Position numbers and translations under genes: made by a program | The notes under the pieces: generated by a model | Told to the model about the DNA's origin: nothing | Seen by the model: only the letters and a program-made list of their open reading frames with translations | Database searches by the model: none | Assembly (NCBI GenBank): GCA_036785705.1 | Contig: JAWUZG010000138.1 | Span: 62,001-126,000 of the forward strand | Direction: 5' to 3' | Length of the DNA: 64,000 nt | From: Acanthornis magna | Lineage: Eukaryota; Chordata; Aves; Passeriformes; Acanthizidae | Shown here: piece by piece, positions 44,171 to 58,500 of the stretch | How the letters are laid out: every line of letters starts with the position of its first letter | Position numbering within the stretch: position 1 is the stretch's first letter

Positions 44171-46387
44171 TGAACCCATTTTCCATTTTCAGATGTTTAT
44201 CATGAGTAAGAATGCAAAGTTTAGCCTATTTTTTTTTTCTTTCAAATAGCAATTTTGACTTCTCCTTGCTCAGGAAGAGGCAGACAAGCTCAGGACGAGC
44301 AGTTCCCATGCCTGTGAAGCAAAGCTACTGCAGCCTGAGCCTTTAGAAAGCACAGTCCTTCTTGCCTAAAATCAATCAAAATCAAAGGGGGCTTGCAAAT
44401 CTCATCTCATCCAGGTGTCACACACCAATGCAGACAGTGCAGAAGATACTGAAAGATGTTGGAGCAGATCTACCTTCAATTATTCAGTCTGACCCCTTCA
44501 ACCTCAGCAGCTCTGCTCTGATTCTCTTCTCCAAACCCTCCCCAACAAATCCTCCTCACAGAAAAGAATTGCAAAATGCCGTTCATGGGTCTGTCAGTGC
44601 AGGGAGCACCCTGAAAGCAGCGTGAACAGCGTGCTGAGGGCACGAGGCCATGCCAGATGTCCCAGGGAAAGGAGCTGGGATTCCCTTTTTCCTGGGAGCA
44701 CACACAGCCTCAGCCCTGGGGTGCACAGTCTCTTTTCTCATTTGAAGCTTGTGCTGTCTCAGCAGGGGCTTGTCAAATCAGCACAACAAAGCCAAGAGAA
44801 AAGACACCCCCAAGTCAGGGACTGGCTGCAGGTGATGTCTCTGTCAGTCCTGGGTCATCTCTGAACAATGAGATGTTTCATTCAATCTTTTCTCTTTCCA
44901 CCCCAGGCTGGAGTTGGGTTTTGCTCCTTCAAACACTCACATCCACCAGCACTCAGCTCAGGCAACAATAAGGAAATATTATTCCAAGCCTGCAGGTACA
45001 AGCAAGGCTCTGAGGGTTTCTCAAGCAGCATGAGCCCCAGCCCTGCATCCCAAAATAACCTTACAGGGCATCAGCCACTCTCAGACACAAAACATCAGGG
45101 AGCTGTTCTCTGCCTGAAACTGAGCAGCAGCTCAGCCACGAGAGCCTGCTGAATATTAACAGGGGAGCACGAGAAGCCAGTGAGAGCCCAAGAAGGAACT
45201 GCCTCCTCCCAGACATAGATCAATTGTGTGTTTAATGATAGCTATAAAATTATTGTGCCCTATTTATTCCTCCTTGCACAAACTTATCATCAGTCAAAGG
45301 CCCAGGAGCAGACTTTTGCATAAATAAAATCTGAAATCGGTGTGAAAGAGAAGTGTGTATACACGTGGCTGTGTGCTTGCATAGCTCAGACCTGACTCTA
45401 TTTGTTAGTTTTCTCCTGTGGGGTGAGACCAGGAGTTCTTTGATGATTCTGAACCCTTAAGTCCCCCCATCTCTGAGGTATTTGGTGCCCCACAGACTGG
45501 AATCAGCAGCTGAACTCCAGATAGTGGGGAAAATACCCCCTGTTTTTTTACCCATTTAAGCCAGGAAGCATTTAACGATGTCTCAAAACTCATAGAAAGT
45601 ACAGCTGTAAATACACCAGGGTTTTCCAAAAAGAGCCAGGGCAAAGACCAGTGCTCCTACAGCTAGGAAAGGCAGGTACCCACTCTGGTGGCTGAAAGAG
45701 GCAGCAGAGTACAGCTGGCGCCAGGCAGTGTTTTCAGCCGGATATGGTCTTTGCCAGAAAAGGACGACGTCTGTGTTTACCCAAACTATTTGCAAATCCA
45801 CCCAGAAATTTAAGAATCCTTCTGGAAATTCTTTTATTTCTTCTTTTTCCAAATACTGAATTGTCTCATTTCAGCCTTTAGGAGGCAAAAAAGCACAATT
45901 TCTCACTTCGAGATGAAGCTTTACCCATGAGTTTGCTCACACTTAATTTTAAAAAGCCTTTTTCCATTTTGTTCTAACCACAGGACTCTTACAAAAGTCC
46001 TGTGGTCTGAGTAGGAAAGCAGAGAGCAGCTGTGCATCGCTCTGTCCAAATGCTGCCTGGACAGGGTGGTACCCACCAAACCACTGCCTCTGCCCAATTC
46101 CCACTGCCACAGCAATCACAGGCACAAACCTCCCTCCTCTGCTGCTGATGGAGCCTGGTTTAAGCTCATCAACAGCCCCATGTGCAGTTTGAATGCCTTC
46201 TTGTTCCTGCAGCCCAGCGACTGCAAGGCCACTGTCCCCTCCGGTGAGTGTCCCCCCTCTGCTGCGGGGACACAGCCAGGCCAGGAGCTCTGCAGCCTCC
46301 AGGCACCCAGAAAAACCCCAGCATGAGCCCCCAGAGGGGATCTGGGTGACGGCTGAAAGAGAGGCCAAAACAAATTAGGAGCATAAA
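44171..46387. other. Intergenic DNA, no gene seen
   Basis: No supported gene. A minus-strand frame at 45,583-45,852 includes a hydrophobic stretch but has no family motif or splice context, and is not called. Confidence 0.45.
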
Positions 46388-46800
46388 ATGCAGACAAATT
46401 TATTCGAGGCCTTCAAGGTACATTCAGGCAAGTAAAGTCCCCCCAGGGACTACACCCAAAATGGATGCTGGGTCACGAGCTCTTCACCTTTTATAAGTTC
46501 TGTCCCATTAGCATATTGGCCCTTAATTTTCCAATCGTACCCTTAGGTGATGATGTTCACCACCCCAGGCCTGCTCCCCCCATCTCACAGTTGTTTACAT
46601 ATTTTCAGGCCCTAAGGCAATGAATATGTCCTTGGATCTGTGTTCAGAGAGCCTTGTTTTGGCTAAAGGTGCTGGGAACAGAGGTTTTTTAGCACTTTGG
46701 AAGAAGCACAGAACTGCAGCAAGTTACAGACACATGAAGAGAAAAAACTAGAAATGCTTGAAGGCATCATGGGCAATATGCACATTTTGGTTCACTTACA
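46388..46800 (-). mobile_element. LTR-like element of an endogenous retrovirus, minus strand
   Basis: On the minus strand the sequence begins TGTAAGTGAACC at 46,800. It carries a TATA box CTTATAAAAGG (46,498-46,488), then AATAAA (46,404-46,399), and ends near TGCA at about 46,388. The spacing of about 90 bases from TATA box to poly(A) signal fits an LTR promoter with a short R region. I found no matching target duplication, so the left end is approximate and could lie up to 40 bases further left. No retroviral genes adjoin it. Confidence 0.6.
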
Positions 46801-49800
46801 GCTCGAGATGGGCCAGGCTGCCTGGGGGAGGAGATGAGATTTAAAAGCACTTTAGCTCTTGATCACCGGCTCAGGGATTACCTCCCAGGGCCAGGGGTGA
46901 CGGGTGGCACGTGTGACAAATTCCGGATGGTCGGGTGATTCTTTTCATTTCTCTGGGGTGTTTGCTCAGAAGCTTCTCAATTCAGTGTTTGCTTCGGGCA
47001 TTAGAAGGAGAGGCCAAAGGCTGAGCAGAGCTTGGAAAGCAAACCCACACCTTGGCAGAGCTGCCTAGGAAAAACATTTCTCCTGCCAGGGCTGCCCCAG
47101 TGGCATCTGCTGTGGCTGCCACAGCAGGATGTCTCCACCGAAATGATCTGCTCCAGCCACGTCTGAGCCTTCCCCACACAGCGCCAGAGGAGCTGCCACA
47201 GCAGCACACTCAGACTGACTGGTCTGGGGGCTTTTCTGTCTCAAAATGCACAGTCAAATCCTGAGACCTCCACACGGCCACTACTCCTTCTCCAGACCAA
47301 ACTCCAGCTCTCTCCAGTGCAGTAGTGAAGAATTCATTGAAAGAAAAATATCAGACCTTGTCCTGTGTTTGGCAGCTTTGCTTTAAAGCAATGCCTGGGC
47401 ACACTAAATATTGCCCTGCACACCCCTGGATCCAGGCCAGCTCTGCATGGGGAAATGTGCCATTTATTTACTGCATGAGCTGCCATATCCTGGAAAATAG
47501 AGTCAGTTCTAAATGATTCTGACGACTTTGGCACCTCCAAATTCAGCATCTCCACTGTAAGTCCTGCTTAGCCCTGATTTGCAGCTGAGGATGCTGATCC
47601 AGGCACATCAGAAGTGCGGAGGAATGAAGGTAATCAAGGAGACAGTGAAATAGCAGAGAATAAATTATGCTGCCAGAATATGGAGGGGTATTTGAAAGTG
47701 GGCTGGAAATGGCAAGGCAGAGCAAAAGGAAGAGCTTTTTTGCTGACTCCCAGTTTTTCAGTGCAGAAAAAATGAAAACTCACTACAAACATTGCAGGGA
47801 AAAAAACTCTTGCATCTCTGAGTGAAAGCTGAGCAGCAGATAAATCCATTGCTTGTAGTGACATAGAAGCTCACTTTTATTCTGACTTCCCAGGAACAAA
47901 AAACCCATCAAGGTACTTAAAGTTCAGGGAATCCACCTTTCAAAAACTCAGTTTGCCATGCACACTGAAGGCTTGCTGCTAAATCCACTCTTCCCAAACA
48001 TTGATCACCTGCAAAGCCATCTGTCTGTGAGGAAAGCACATGTTTTTGCCAAAAGAGAAAGTGCAAATATCACAATTTGTGTTTCAAAGGCCAAACAGCT
48101 CAAACATGCATAATTTCAATTGTTATTAGCTTTAATTACATATCAAGCAGCTGCTGTTGCTAAAGCTGTCTAGGAAGATGATAAAATAGCACAACAAGAG
48201 CAAATAATGACAAAAACGGGTGAAATAACCTGCCTCAATGATAGAGTGACACATCCACGGGCACAGGAGCAGACAGGACAGGATTAGCCACACGAGCTCT
48301 GACTGTCATTACCATCCCTGGCCAATTCTGGCACTTCCCTTTCACAGACACCCTGGAACTCCCAGAGCAAAGTTAATTCATTGCCATCAACTGCAGTTCC
48401 AGCCGCAAAACATCCAAGACCTATTTTTTTTCAGATGTTCCAAAGGCAGTACAAGGGGTGCAGCCACCAACGGAGAGAGCCTGAAAATAAATTAACCCTT
48501 GTGGGAATGAAAGGCAATGTCAGGAGTGAAGTGTGAGCATCAGTAAGGTAATTCTTTGAGCCCTATGAACATGAGAGTCAAATATTATGACAAAGATCTC
48601 TAATTCTTAATCACTATTTCACAAAGGGAAAAAAAATCAGAGGAGGAAGGTTTCATCCATAGCCCACTGGCAACAGGTCCCCACATGCTTTGGGAACCAA
48701 TGTAACAACACTCCTTCCAAGGTTTTCTTTTCCATATTGAATTTGGTGCCCAAATCTGAGCACACTGGGCAGTAAAAGTGGACTCTGGCTTTTTCTGCAT
48801 TTGTGTTTATTTGAAACACAACAGGAAACACAGGCAGCAAAGCCTCCTGCTGCTTACTTAGTTTAGTTTATGGCTTACTGCTCGAAGGAGAGTGTAACAT
48901 AATTAATTCATTAACTGCAAACGTTCTACAAACGGAGTTGCTCCATGTTTATGTGAACTGCAAAATGTTTATGTGAATCTGCGAGTCACTAGTCCTGTCT
49001 GGTATCCTCGGAGGAGAATTTCCTTCGGTATCCAGGACAGGGACTCTGGAGAGCTGAGCTGAGCGCAGCAAGGCCCAGGATGCCCTCCCAGGACCCCCTC
49101 CCTGGGGGCCAGAGGGTCACCATTCCAGCCAGTCCAGTTGGGAAATGCTGGATGCCACCTCCTGAGAACAGCATCTCCACTGAGGTCTGGTGAGGAAAAC
49201 ATTCTCAGGTAGTTTGGCAGCACTTTGTAAAACCTGGAGAGGAGTAAGGCAGGAGTAGAGCAGCAGGTGGGTCCCACCTGGCATTGGCTGAAATGTGCAG
49301 GGAGCCCAAGGAAAAGGAAGTCTGAATGTGAGGAATATTCAGACAATCTCCCAAACCACACAGGGAGCCCAGGACTGACACGTTCAGGCTGAGATTTCTG
49401 GAAGAAATACATGTTTAATTTTGCGCAAAGTCTGCCTATCCTATGTTTTCAACTGAGGCTATTAATTTCTTACCATGGAAATTAAGTTTTCCAAGGAAAA
49501 ACTACAAGTGTCTAAACAATAAAAGTAGGTTTGTTTCCACTGGAGTCATTGCAGTTGTACCAGTTTACACCAAAAACAAACCCTGAACTCAAACCCAAGA
49601 ACACCCCAAACATTTTTTACTCTCTGACTCCAGGAAACCTGAATTTCAGCTGCCCTCATCAGTAACAGCCAAGACCAAATCATCCCATGAATGACAAGGT
49701 ACTCCATTTACTAGGACTTGAAGTTTTCAAAAGTGAGACCTACCCCATCACACCAGAAGCTGTGCAAAATCATGTGAGGTGGAATTTCCAAACCTTCCTA

Positions 49801-52464
49801 GTCCTTGGGGTATCAGAGAATGGTATATTCCCTCTCTTTAAGGGCAGCCTGTGCTGTTCCAGCCTCCTCCTCCATGGCTGGGTTTCAGTGCAGCAGCTTT
49901 GGCCATCTGGCTTCATTAGAACATCATCCCCAGCTTCTTTGTGATGGACCAAAAATAGTAAAAGCAGTTTCCCTTTTGGCATTTATCAGAGCTAACTGGT
50001 GGGTTGATTTAGTTTAGCTAATTAAGGAAGAAAACATCTTGGAAAGCTGCTGGGGCTTGATTTGCTTTCTGCTGCCTAAAACTTCTTCCTTGCTTTGCAA
50101 CCTGTGTCTGAAAAGATCTGCTGCTGGGCCAACCTGCAACAGAACATACCCCGAGGCAAACACCAAATGCTGCCACACTTCTGCATTGCAGCAAGGAAGG
50201 AGCTTTAATTTATGCCATCCCTGATCGATGGATGGAGCTGAAACTTAACTACCTCTAGGAGAAAACAAGCAGCACCAGCAGGAGCAGCCGTGGGATTTTG
50301 GACGCTCATGCAGACCCCACTGGAGCTATTCTTTGTGGTTGTCTTGCCCAGGGAGGTCGGGCACATCCATGCCCAGCTGGGAGAGGGCTCCATCCCATCC
50401 ATGGAGCCCCCACCCCCAGATTCCCGGTCCAGGTTAAAGGGAAAAATTACTGCAGGGCATGGAGCAGCTGTGCTCAGCCCCCAGAGACCTAAAAGCTCTT
50501 TCTGCCATTCTACAAGAACACCAGAATACTAAAATCCCTGACCAAAAAGAGAAACCCACAGGCTTTCAAACTCAGGTTGGCAGTGATTGAGGATGAGCTT
50601 GCATAGTTTAAGAATCACAAATACCTGCTTTAAATGTTTCCTTGGAGGAATAAAACCTTCTCAAAGGTGATGAAAAGCAAAAGCCCAGCCCGTATCCCAA
50701 CACCTGAAGAACAAAACACCCTTCCCAGGAGCAGGAGATGGTCATTGTTCCCCTTCCCATGAGGAAATCCACATGTCCCCATGAATTGAAGAGGAACAAT
50801 GGAGAAGAGCTGAAAACTCTTGGCTGAAATGGAAGAAATTAGAGTGAAACAGACCTTCATGTGAACCCAGGCCAGTCAATTAATTTCTCTGTGCTTCAGA
50901 TTCTCATCACTAGCTTGCCTTTTCTTCCCTCCAGTTTTGTCCCTCTCCCCTGTTTAGGGTACAATCTCCCCAGGACACCAAGTACCTCTTGCAGATGTTC
51001 AGTACAGTAGGGCCACAAATGTACCCAGTGATTTCAAAAACAATGTGACACAAACAACAAATAACAGCTGCTAACGGTGAAAGCGAAGGATTTACTAGAG
51101 AGGCTTTAATCCTGTTCAAAGCTGGTGCTGTGCAGTCAGATTCCACACCCAGACAGCACCCACCACCCATATTTTTGAGCAAGGAAGGGATAGGACATGT
51201 CTCTGCACCAGAACAGACCTCGCCCTGTGCTTGTTACCACCTCTGTGAGATGGCTCTGCCCTTCCTGAACCATCAAGCAGCTGCCTCCAGAGTCATTGCA
51301 GCAAATAGTCTTCTCTTTTTTTTCCTTCTTTTTTTCCATTGAGTAATAAAGTAGCTTTTCTGCCCTGCTGTGAAAAGAATGGATATCTCTGGATATGTGC
51401 TTATGGAAGAGCTGCACTGGCATATTCAGAGCTGCTCTGAGTGGTCAGGTAAATCCATCAGTGACATGAAAAAATGGTGCCCAAAAGGATCAGCTATCAG
51501 TTTGCAGGAAATGCATGAGTCAGGAAAGCAAGTTAATGTCAGATGACCCCAGGATGAGTTAAGTGCCACTGTTTCTCCTTAGAGAAGCTGCTGAATTTGC
51601 AGCTTTGGGAGCTTGAGTTATGCACAGCACTACCCAGAGCTGCTCTGACACCACTGCAGCTGCCCACAACCCATCCAAAGAGCTACACGTGAAAACTGGC
51701 TTTGAAGGATTTAGAAACTGCAGAAATTGGCTTTTCTGGGGCTTCTCCACACAAGCCTGTGAGCTCCTGAGTGTGTTACTCCCTGCTGAAGCTCAGCAAA
51801 TGGCAGAACATCTGGGAACATCAGAAACCTCCCCACACACCTGAGAAACAGAGCAATGACATGGTGTGCACAGAGAAAAGGAGTTTTGCAGCTTGGGGTA
51901 ACACATCTGCCAGACCAGGATGGAGAAGGGCTGTGGATGTGTCTCCTGGGGTCAGCAAACTCCTCCAGAACAGCTCCCACCTCAAACTGCAGAGCTCCAA
52001 ACAGGAGGAGCTGTGTGCCAGGGTGTCCCCTCTGCCTCTCCTGGGGAAGGTGATCTCCATTCCCGGGTCTGGACCTTGAACCAGCACTGCCTTGTTCCTG
52101 TCGACATAGAAAACCTCACGTCTGCTTTCCTTCCTGAGGTCCTTTGAGATCAACGCATGAAACAACAGTGTGCCCTATACCTCCTGGACCTCCTCTTTGG
52201 CATAAACTAACACCCAGCTCTGTCTTTTCTTAATTTCTGAGCAAAATAATTTCCAAGAAGAGAGAGGATCTGCCAGACTGGCTGGGAAAGGGAGCAAGAA
52301 GCATTTGGGTGCAAGCAGGGAGACCTGAGAGCTCTGCCCAAGGCCACCTGAGCCGAAATCATCTACCTGGCAAAGTGCACGACAGCTTCAACCCCCAGAG
52401 ATTTGGCTCCTCCTGGCTGTGGGGCCTGGGTGAGCCTGAGGAAAAGCCTGTCCTGGGAGGTGAG

Positions 52465-52515
52465 CTGAAATGGGAACACTGCTGAGATGGGAGCACTGCT
52501 GAAATGGGAGCACTG
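52465..52515. repeat. Three tandem copies of a 17-bp unit
   Basis: Units of the form CTGAAATGGGAACACTG follow one another three times with one or two changes each. Confidence 0.9.
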
Positions 52516-55500
52516 CTCAGCCCTCTGCCTCTCCCGACAGCACTGAGTTATCCTTGGCACGACTCCCCCCAGCTGAAGTGATGTTTATAAGGGCCCTCTT
52601 TTAAATGGAAGAAAAATACACCCAAGCTGAATTAAATGGCAGATATTTCTTTAGGATTAAGTTTGGCAGGGGGTGCGGAACAGGATTGTTCTGGCACCAT
52701 CCAAGGCAGCTCCGCTCTTGTGGAGGTTTCTCTGTCTCCATTCTATTTATTTATGTACTTCTTGTGAATGTGTAGTTCTCATTCAGGACTTGGCATGGCA
52801 CAGGGTGAAAGGCCTCACAATGCCCGCTGAGGAGGAACCCAAAACTGCCTGTGGACAGCAGAGCAACCACGTGGGAGAGGAGATACAGAGCAGTGGGCAT
52901 GTGAATGTGGTAATGCCAGCATGGAAGTGTTTGGACGAGCAACTGGATACTCCTTTTGTGCTTGACAGAGGCAGATGAGTGGGGTGTTCACGGCTGTGCA
53001 CATGAGCAAAAGAGCCATATTCCTCCTGGCCCACTTTGTTAACATTCCTGATGGATCCGCCACAGAGATAACAGAGCTGTCTTTCAGTCCTGGAAAGGGT
53101 AAGGGTATTTTTTGGGTAAAGGGTCACTGGAGACAATCAAAACCCATCAGAACTGACTTTCACCCAAGGAATTTTCCAAGACTTTCCAAGAGGTCTATAT
53201 CCCATCTGTTTAGCATCACCTCCACACCTCTAAGCACCTCCTGTGCCAAACCAGCTCAGCCAAGCCAGAGGAACACAAGAGCCTGGTTATAACAGCACCT
53301 AAAACCCCCACAGGGAGGAACAATTTGCCCTTCATCACTCCTGTAACAGAAAGCTGTAATGGGCTGCAGCGAATTTCTATTTTCTCTGCATCCATTTCAT
53401 TGGGAAAACTTCAACAGCAGCAGTTTGTCAGGAGCACTGTTACACCCACGAGCCCAGCCTGAGGCATGGCACAGAGCAGGCAGGGGCAAGAGACTCTGCA
53501 CACACTGGGGGAGAAAGCAGCACTTGCAAACACTTTATTACACCTGTAATGAACCTATGGAAGTAAAGACTGCCCAGATCCAATGCGGCCCAAAAGCTCA
53601 GCCTCTTAACAGAAACCCCATCCCAGCTTCAAGCAGGTGACCTCAGTGTCCATGCCCCCCTACAGTCTCCACATGCCTCTCCAGCCTGGGGGGATTTCCC
53701 TCTCAGTAGGGGCTAGACCTGACAGGAATTCCCACACAATGCTCTGGGGTAGATCTGCATCACGCCAGAGTCAGAGCATCAACACCTCTGAGCCTCCCGT
53801 TTGATTCAGAGTTTCGTGGCTAGCAGAGGAGTCACAGAAAATGGGGCAGGTTCTGCAGAGTATTCTGCAGTATTGCAGGAGCTCCCACTCCCTCTGTAAT
53901 TGGTGGGGCCTGGATGCTGTCAGTCACCATCTGACAGCAGCAGAAAATCAGTGTAATTGGCATTATAAGGCGTGTGGTTATCCTGCAGAAAATTGTACCT
54001 TGCTGGACCAAACCACAATCAAAGATCTTCATGTAACTCTGCAGCTGAGTGCACTGAGGCCCTACAGCAAATCACTGTTATTTGAAGAACTATAAATATG
54101 GGGGCAGTTCAAAGGCTGCTGCAGATGGGCAAGAGCACCCTGCTGACCATGGCTGCTCCTGTGGGACTGAGCACTGCTGCCTCCAGCCCTTGCCCAGGTT
54201 CTGCAGCACATGGACACATCTCAGAGCCCCAGCTCAACTGCGGTGAAATGAATGCTGCCCTTTCTGGCACAGATACAGGCAGGGAAAGCAGGAGACAGTA
54301 TACAGAGGGAACAAATATTTACAAATATTTCTTTTTCCTTTTTTTCCTCCTGTCCTGACTACTGGTGTTTTCTGTTACAATCCCCACGACATTCAGTATA
54401 TCCGAAATTAAAGAACTATAGAGAAAAACAGCAAGTGTGCACATGGTGGGAAAGCTCTCAAATAAGCACTTTAATAATAAGCACTTTAAAATCAATTATT
54501 AGATAATGATGTTGTATCTGAAGCTACTTAGATAATGGCACATTAATAGGTGGCAGGACTGACAGAGTCTTTTCTGCTCACACAGGCACAACAGAAATAT
54601 GTGCTTTATCTCATAGCCATGCTGGGTGCAAAACACATTTCTCTGAGGATTTTCACTCTCCCCCAAAATGCTTTGAAAATGCAGAGATCTGTTTGTCCCA
54701 TTATACACCCAGCTCCTCCCTCCCCCTCAGCACTGCAGTTTGAGCAAAAATGCTGAGTATATCACCACAAGTGTGCTTCTTTATTTGCAGTCGCACACTC
54801 ATTCACCCATCTGCCTGATGCCCAGCCCCTTGCTCTTCTCATCAGACCAAGGTATTTACCTGCACAAGTTTGCCTCAAAGGCTAGCAGAAAGAACTACCT
54901 CACGCTTAAGACATGGAAGGACATCCCACGTCTAAGAAGCCAACCTCGAATTTTACAAATTGCAAAATAACTCCAGATTTTTTCAGCATGGCCCACAGGA
55001 AAAGGAAGGGGATTTGTCTCTGCTTCCTTGGGCAGTGGCATTTACATGAAGAGTAACCTTAAAAGTTGCCACCAACCAGTCAAATCCCTATAATCACTTC
55101 GAGGACAGCCTTCCTGCGAAGCTGGGGCTGTGACAGCAGGCTCAGATACCCACCAGCAGCACTGCACTAAACACAGGAGGAATTAAGTCCTCTCTGCTGC
55201 CAGCAGGACTGGCTGGCTCCAGGACACCGGGATGATGGAAAACATCCAGGTCCTGCCTTTTTTGAGGCCTGAGGAACAAATTACCATTTCAAGGCATGGT
55301 GTCAAGAGATGGATAGCAAATGCTTTGGCCGTTGGTGCTACTACAGCAATGACAACAAATTAAGTAGACACATGTTTAAAAATCAAGACCATATACATCA
55401 AGCAAGAAAGGAACCTGTATCCTTCCCAAGAGGAATGGATGTTATCATCATTGATTTTTTTAGCTAGAAGTCATCCTGCAATGCCACATTTCATGGAAAC

Positions 55501-58500
55501 ATTACCTTGGCATCCAATACAGGGCCTTTTCAAAAGGGCTTGGTAGTGTAAACTTTCTCACAAGTGGACACTTTTCCACCTTATGAAGTCATCAGGGTTT
55601 TTAATTTCTGTCTGAGCACAGACTGAAATCCCTGCAGAGTGTGAGGAGGAGGGCTTGGCCCAGCTCTGAGACTGGGAGAAGCCCATACTCACACAGTGCC
55701 TTCCTGGAGAGGGCTCTTGGTTTCGTCTCCCACCAGCACTGAAATTTATTCCAGGTTTTTGTTTTCTTTCTTTCTGTTCTTTTTTTCCTCTAAGTAATCC
55801 TAAGCCTCTCCTGGGACTCTGTATTTTGTTTATTCCAAACAGCAGCAACTCTAGTGGCTTTTGGACTGCAAACAGCAGAGTGAAAAAGCAGGCAGTGGTG
55901 GGAGAGAGAGCACACAGACATCTCAGTGCCAGCACTGATGTCACGCTGAATGGACATTTGAAAGAATTTAGTGTCTCGGTATCATTTGCTCCCAGAAGCA
56001 GCAGCTATCCAAAGCACTCCAGCATGATTTGCATCCAGGAATTCTGATCTCCATGTGCCCAACAAGCAGAACAAACTCTGGTTTGTGGCTCATGCTGCAG
56101 GGTCAGGATGGTTAAAGTCCCCATGACTGCTGGTGTCCAGGTATTTCATGGCCATTTGACAATCTTTACTGGCCCAAATGTGGCAACCTCTGTCCCCAGG
56201 AGATGACCTGGGCTGAGGGGCAGGACTTCATAGGGTGACACTGAACAGGCCCTGTTGTGTCTCTGCAGAGGGCTGGGCTCACTCAGGCTCCTTCCTTCCT
56301 CAGGGACACGGTCTGCTGGCAGAGAGGTGCTGGCAAGTCTGAGCTCCCCAGCAAAGGGCAGGGATGTGCCACAGGCTCAGCAGAAAAGAAGAATATCAAA
56401 AGGCAGCAGTAAGTGGCACTAGGAGATGCTGTCCCTACCCCACCTTGATCTGTCAGACCCCACCCCAGCAGAATTAGGGATATGCTGCAGAGATCAGGAA
56501 TGGAGCCAGGCTTCCCTGGGGCAGCAGGGACCTGATGACATCTGTCCTGAGCCCCCTGCAGTGTCCTGCCCTGGCCCCTGCAGTGCCTGGAGCAGCAGGA
56601 CAGGAGCCCCTCAGCACAGAGAGCCCCGTGCTCTCAGGGAAGGAAGGGCTGGTTTCCAGCAGCAGGATCTCAGCAGGGCCAGGAGCACGGTCTGAGAGCT
56701 GCTCACACCGTGTGGGCACACGGGCACCATGCTGTCCCTGCTCGAGGCACTGCCAGCGCTCTGGGGACAGCAGGATGGCACACTGCAGAGCCTGGCACTG
56801 CTTTTCTCCACCACCAGAGCCAGCTTTAATTGATGGAGTGGCACCACTGACAGGGCTGGGAGTGCTGGGAGAAAGTATCCTGCAGGATAAGAGCACTCTT
56901 ACTCCTGTTATTCCACAGCTTTACCAGTGCAGAATCCTTGTTATTCTCAGCAGGTAAAACTCAACCTGTGCTGACAGCAGGCAAAAGACATCCAAATCAC
57001 AATCTGCAAATGTAGCAAATTAAACCTGGAACAAAGTGCTCTGTATCATTCTGCCTGTGACTGCCTGGGCTGTTCAACAGGCACACGCCTCACATCAGGT
57101 TTCCTAAAAGAATGTGCCAATGGTCACCTGGTCTAGTGCCACAGGCTGGGAATAGGGAAATTGTTAAAGCCATAATCTGAAAGGGGAGCAGGGAAAATCC
57201 TGCGGCCAAAACCAAAATCATGAATGAGACTGTACTGGAGAAACCTTTGGGAGGAAGACAGGGATCCATATTCTGTGGCTGCCCCAGCCAAACCCAGACA
57301 TTTGCTCATTCCAAAGTAATTCCCTCCATGGACGTGAAGGACTTGGAAAGCACACACAGCAGCAGATAAGGGATGAGCTGAGACACTGTAGATACAGCCT
57401 GAAGTGTCAGCAGAGTGGCAGCAAGATGCTGTTGTACCAAATGGTTGTGCCAGTGCTTCCCATCCCACAGCCACCCTGAGCATCTCATGCCAGCTTCAAA
57501 CACAGGAGAGAGAGGTGCACACACCCTGCCAAGCTACAGGACACAAATACAACCAGGGGCACCTGTATTCTTTCATCCTGTATTTATTAATATTTATTTC
57601 TTAACTAGCTATTTATTTATTTATTAAAGATCAGCTTTTCCTCTGCTAGTCCCAGTTGAAACAGATCAAACAGTTTCACACAGATGAGTAAGTCTGGAGA
57701 TGATCAAAACATAGAGAGAAATCAGGAACTGTATTTCTCGCTATAATCTTAGCTGCCTGGCTGTAGGATTTACTTCCTTTGGATAGATGAAAGGAGCTGT
57801 ACTTTGTGCTGAAGCACCAAAGCCACAGGCACACTTTTCCCTCGCATGACCTTCTCTAAATCAGTTGCTCTGCGCTATGGAACAGAAGACAACTCATTAA
57901 ACTACCAGCATAATGTATTTGCCCCACAACACTTTCTGCCCCTCAGTTAATGAGTACGGGGAAGGAAAAAAGGGCAAACATGGGAACAGTTTGCAGGCAC
58001 CACTACGGACACAGCAATCACCTTCATGCTCTGGGCAACTGATGTATTAACAGCGTATTAGAAGTGACAGGTTCCAAGGATTCATGCAGTGGAGATGCTC
58101 CTCATTTGCCATGATAAAACAGACCATGAAAGCACCTGTCATGATGCTATTAACTGGCTCCTGAGCCCAGTTGTGCATCCTGTGACACGGCTTCCTGGCA
58201 TCCAGAAGGGATATTTTACACTCCTTTGATGCCCACATCACTGTAATCAGCAAGGGCAAGGTAGCCATAGCCATGTCTCAGAATGAAGCAAAGACAATAT
58301 TTTCTTCTATTTTCCTCCTTCTCCTCTCACGATTTACAAAAAAAACCCAAAAAACCAAGAAAACAAGTTATCGTTTACTCAACTGGATTTGTTTTAAGAA
58401 GGTATTTCTTCAGAGAATGCTCTGACTTTTGTCACTCAGTTTGGAGTGGACATCAGTATCAGATGAGATTTCAACCAGATGAAACAGACTCACAGACCTG

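Noticed and set aside
45583..45852. Minus-strand frame with a hydrophobic segment
   Set aside because: A single short frame with no family resemblance or neighbouring exons. Hydrophobic runs arise easily from T-rich DNA.
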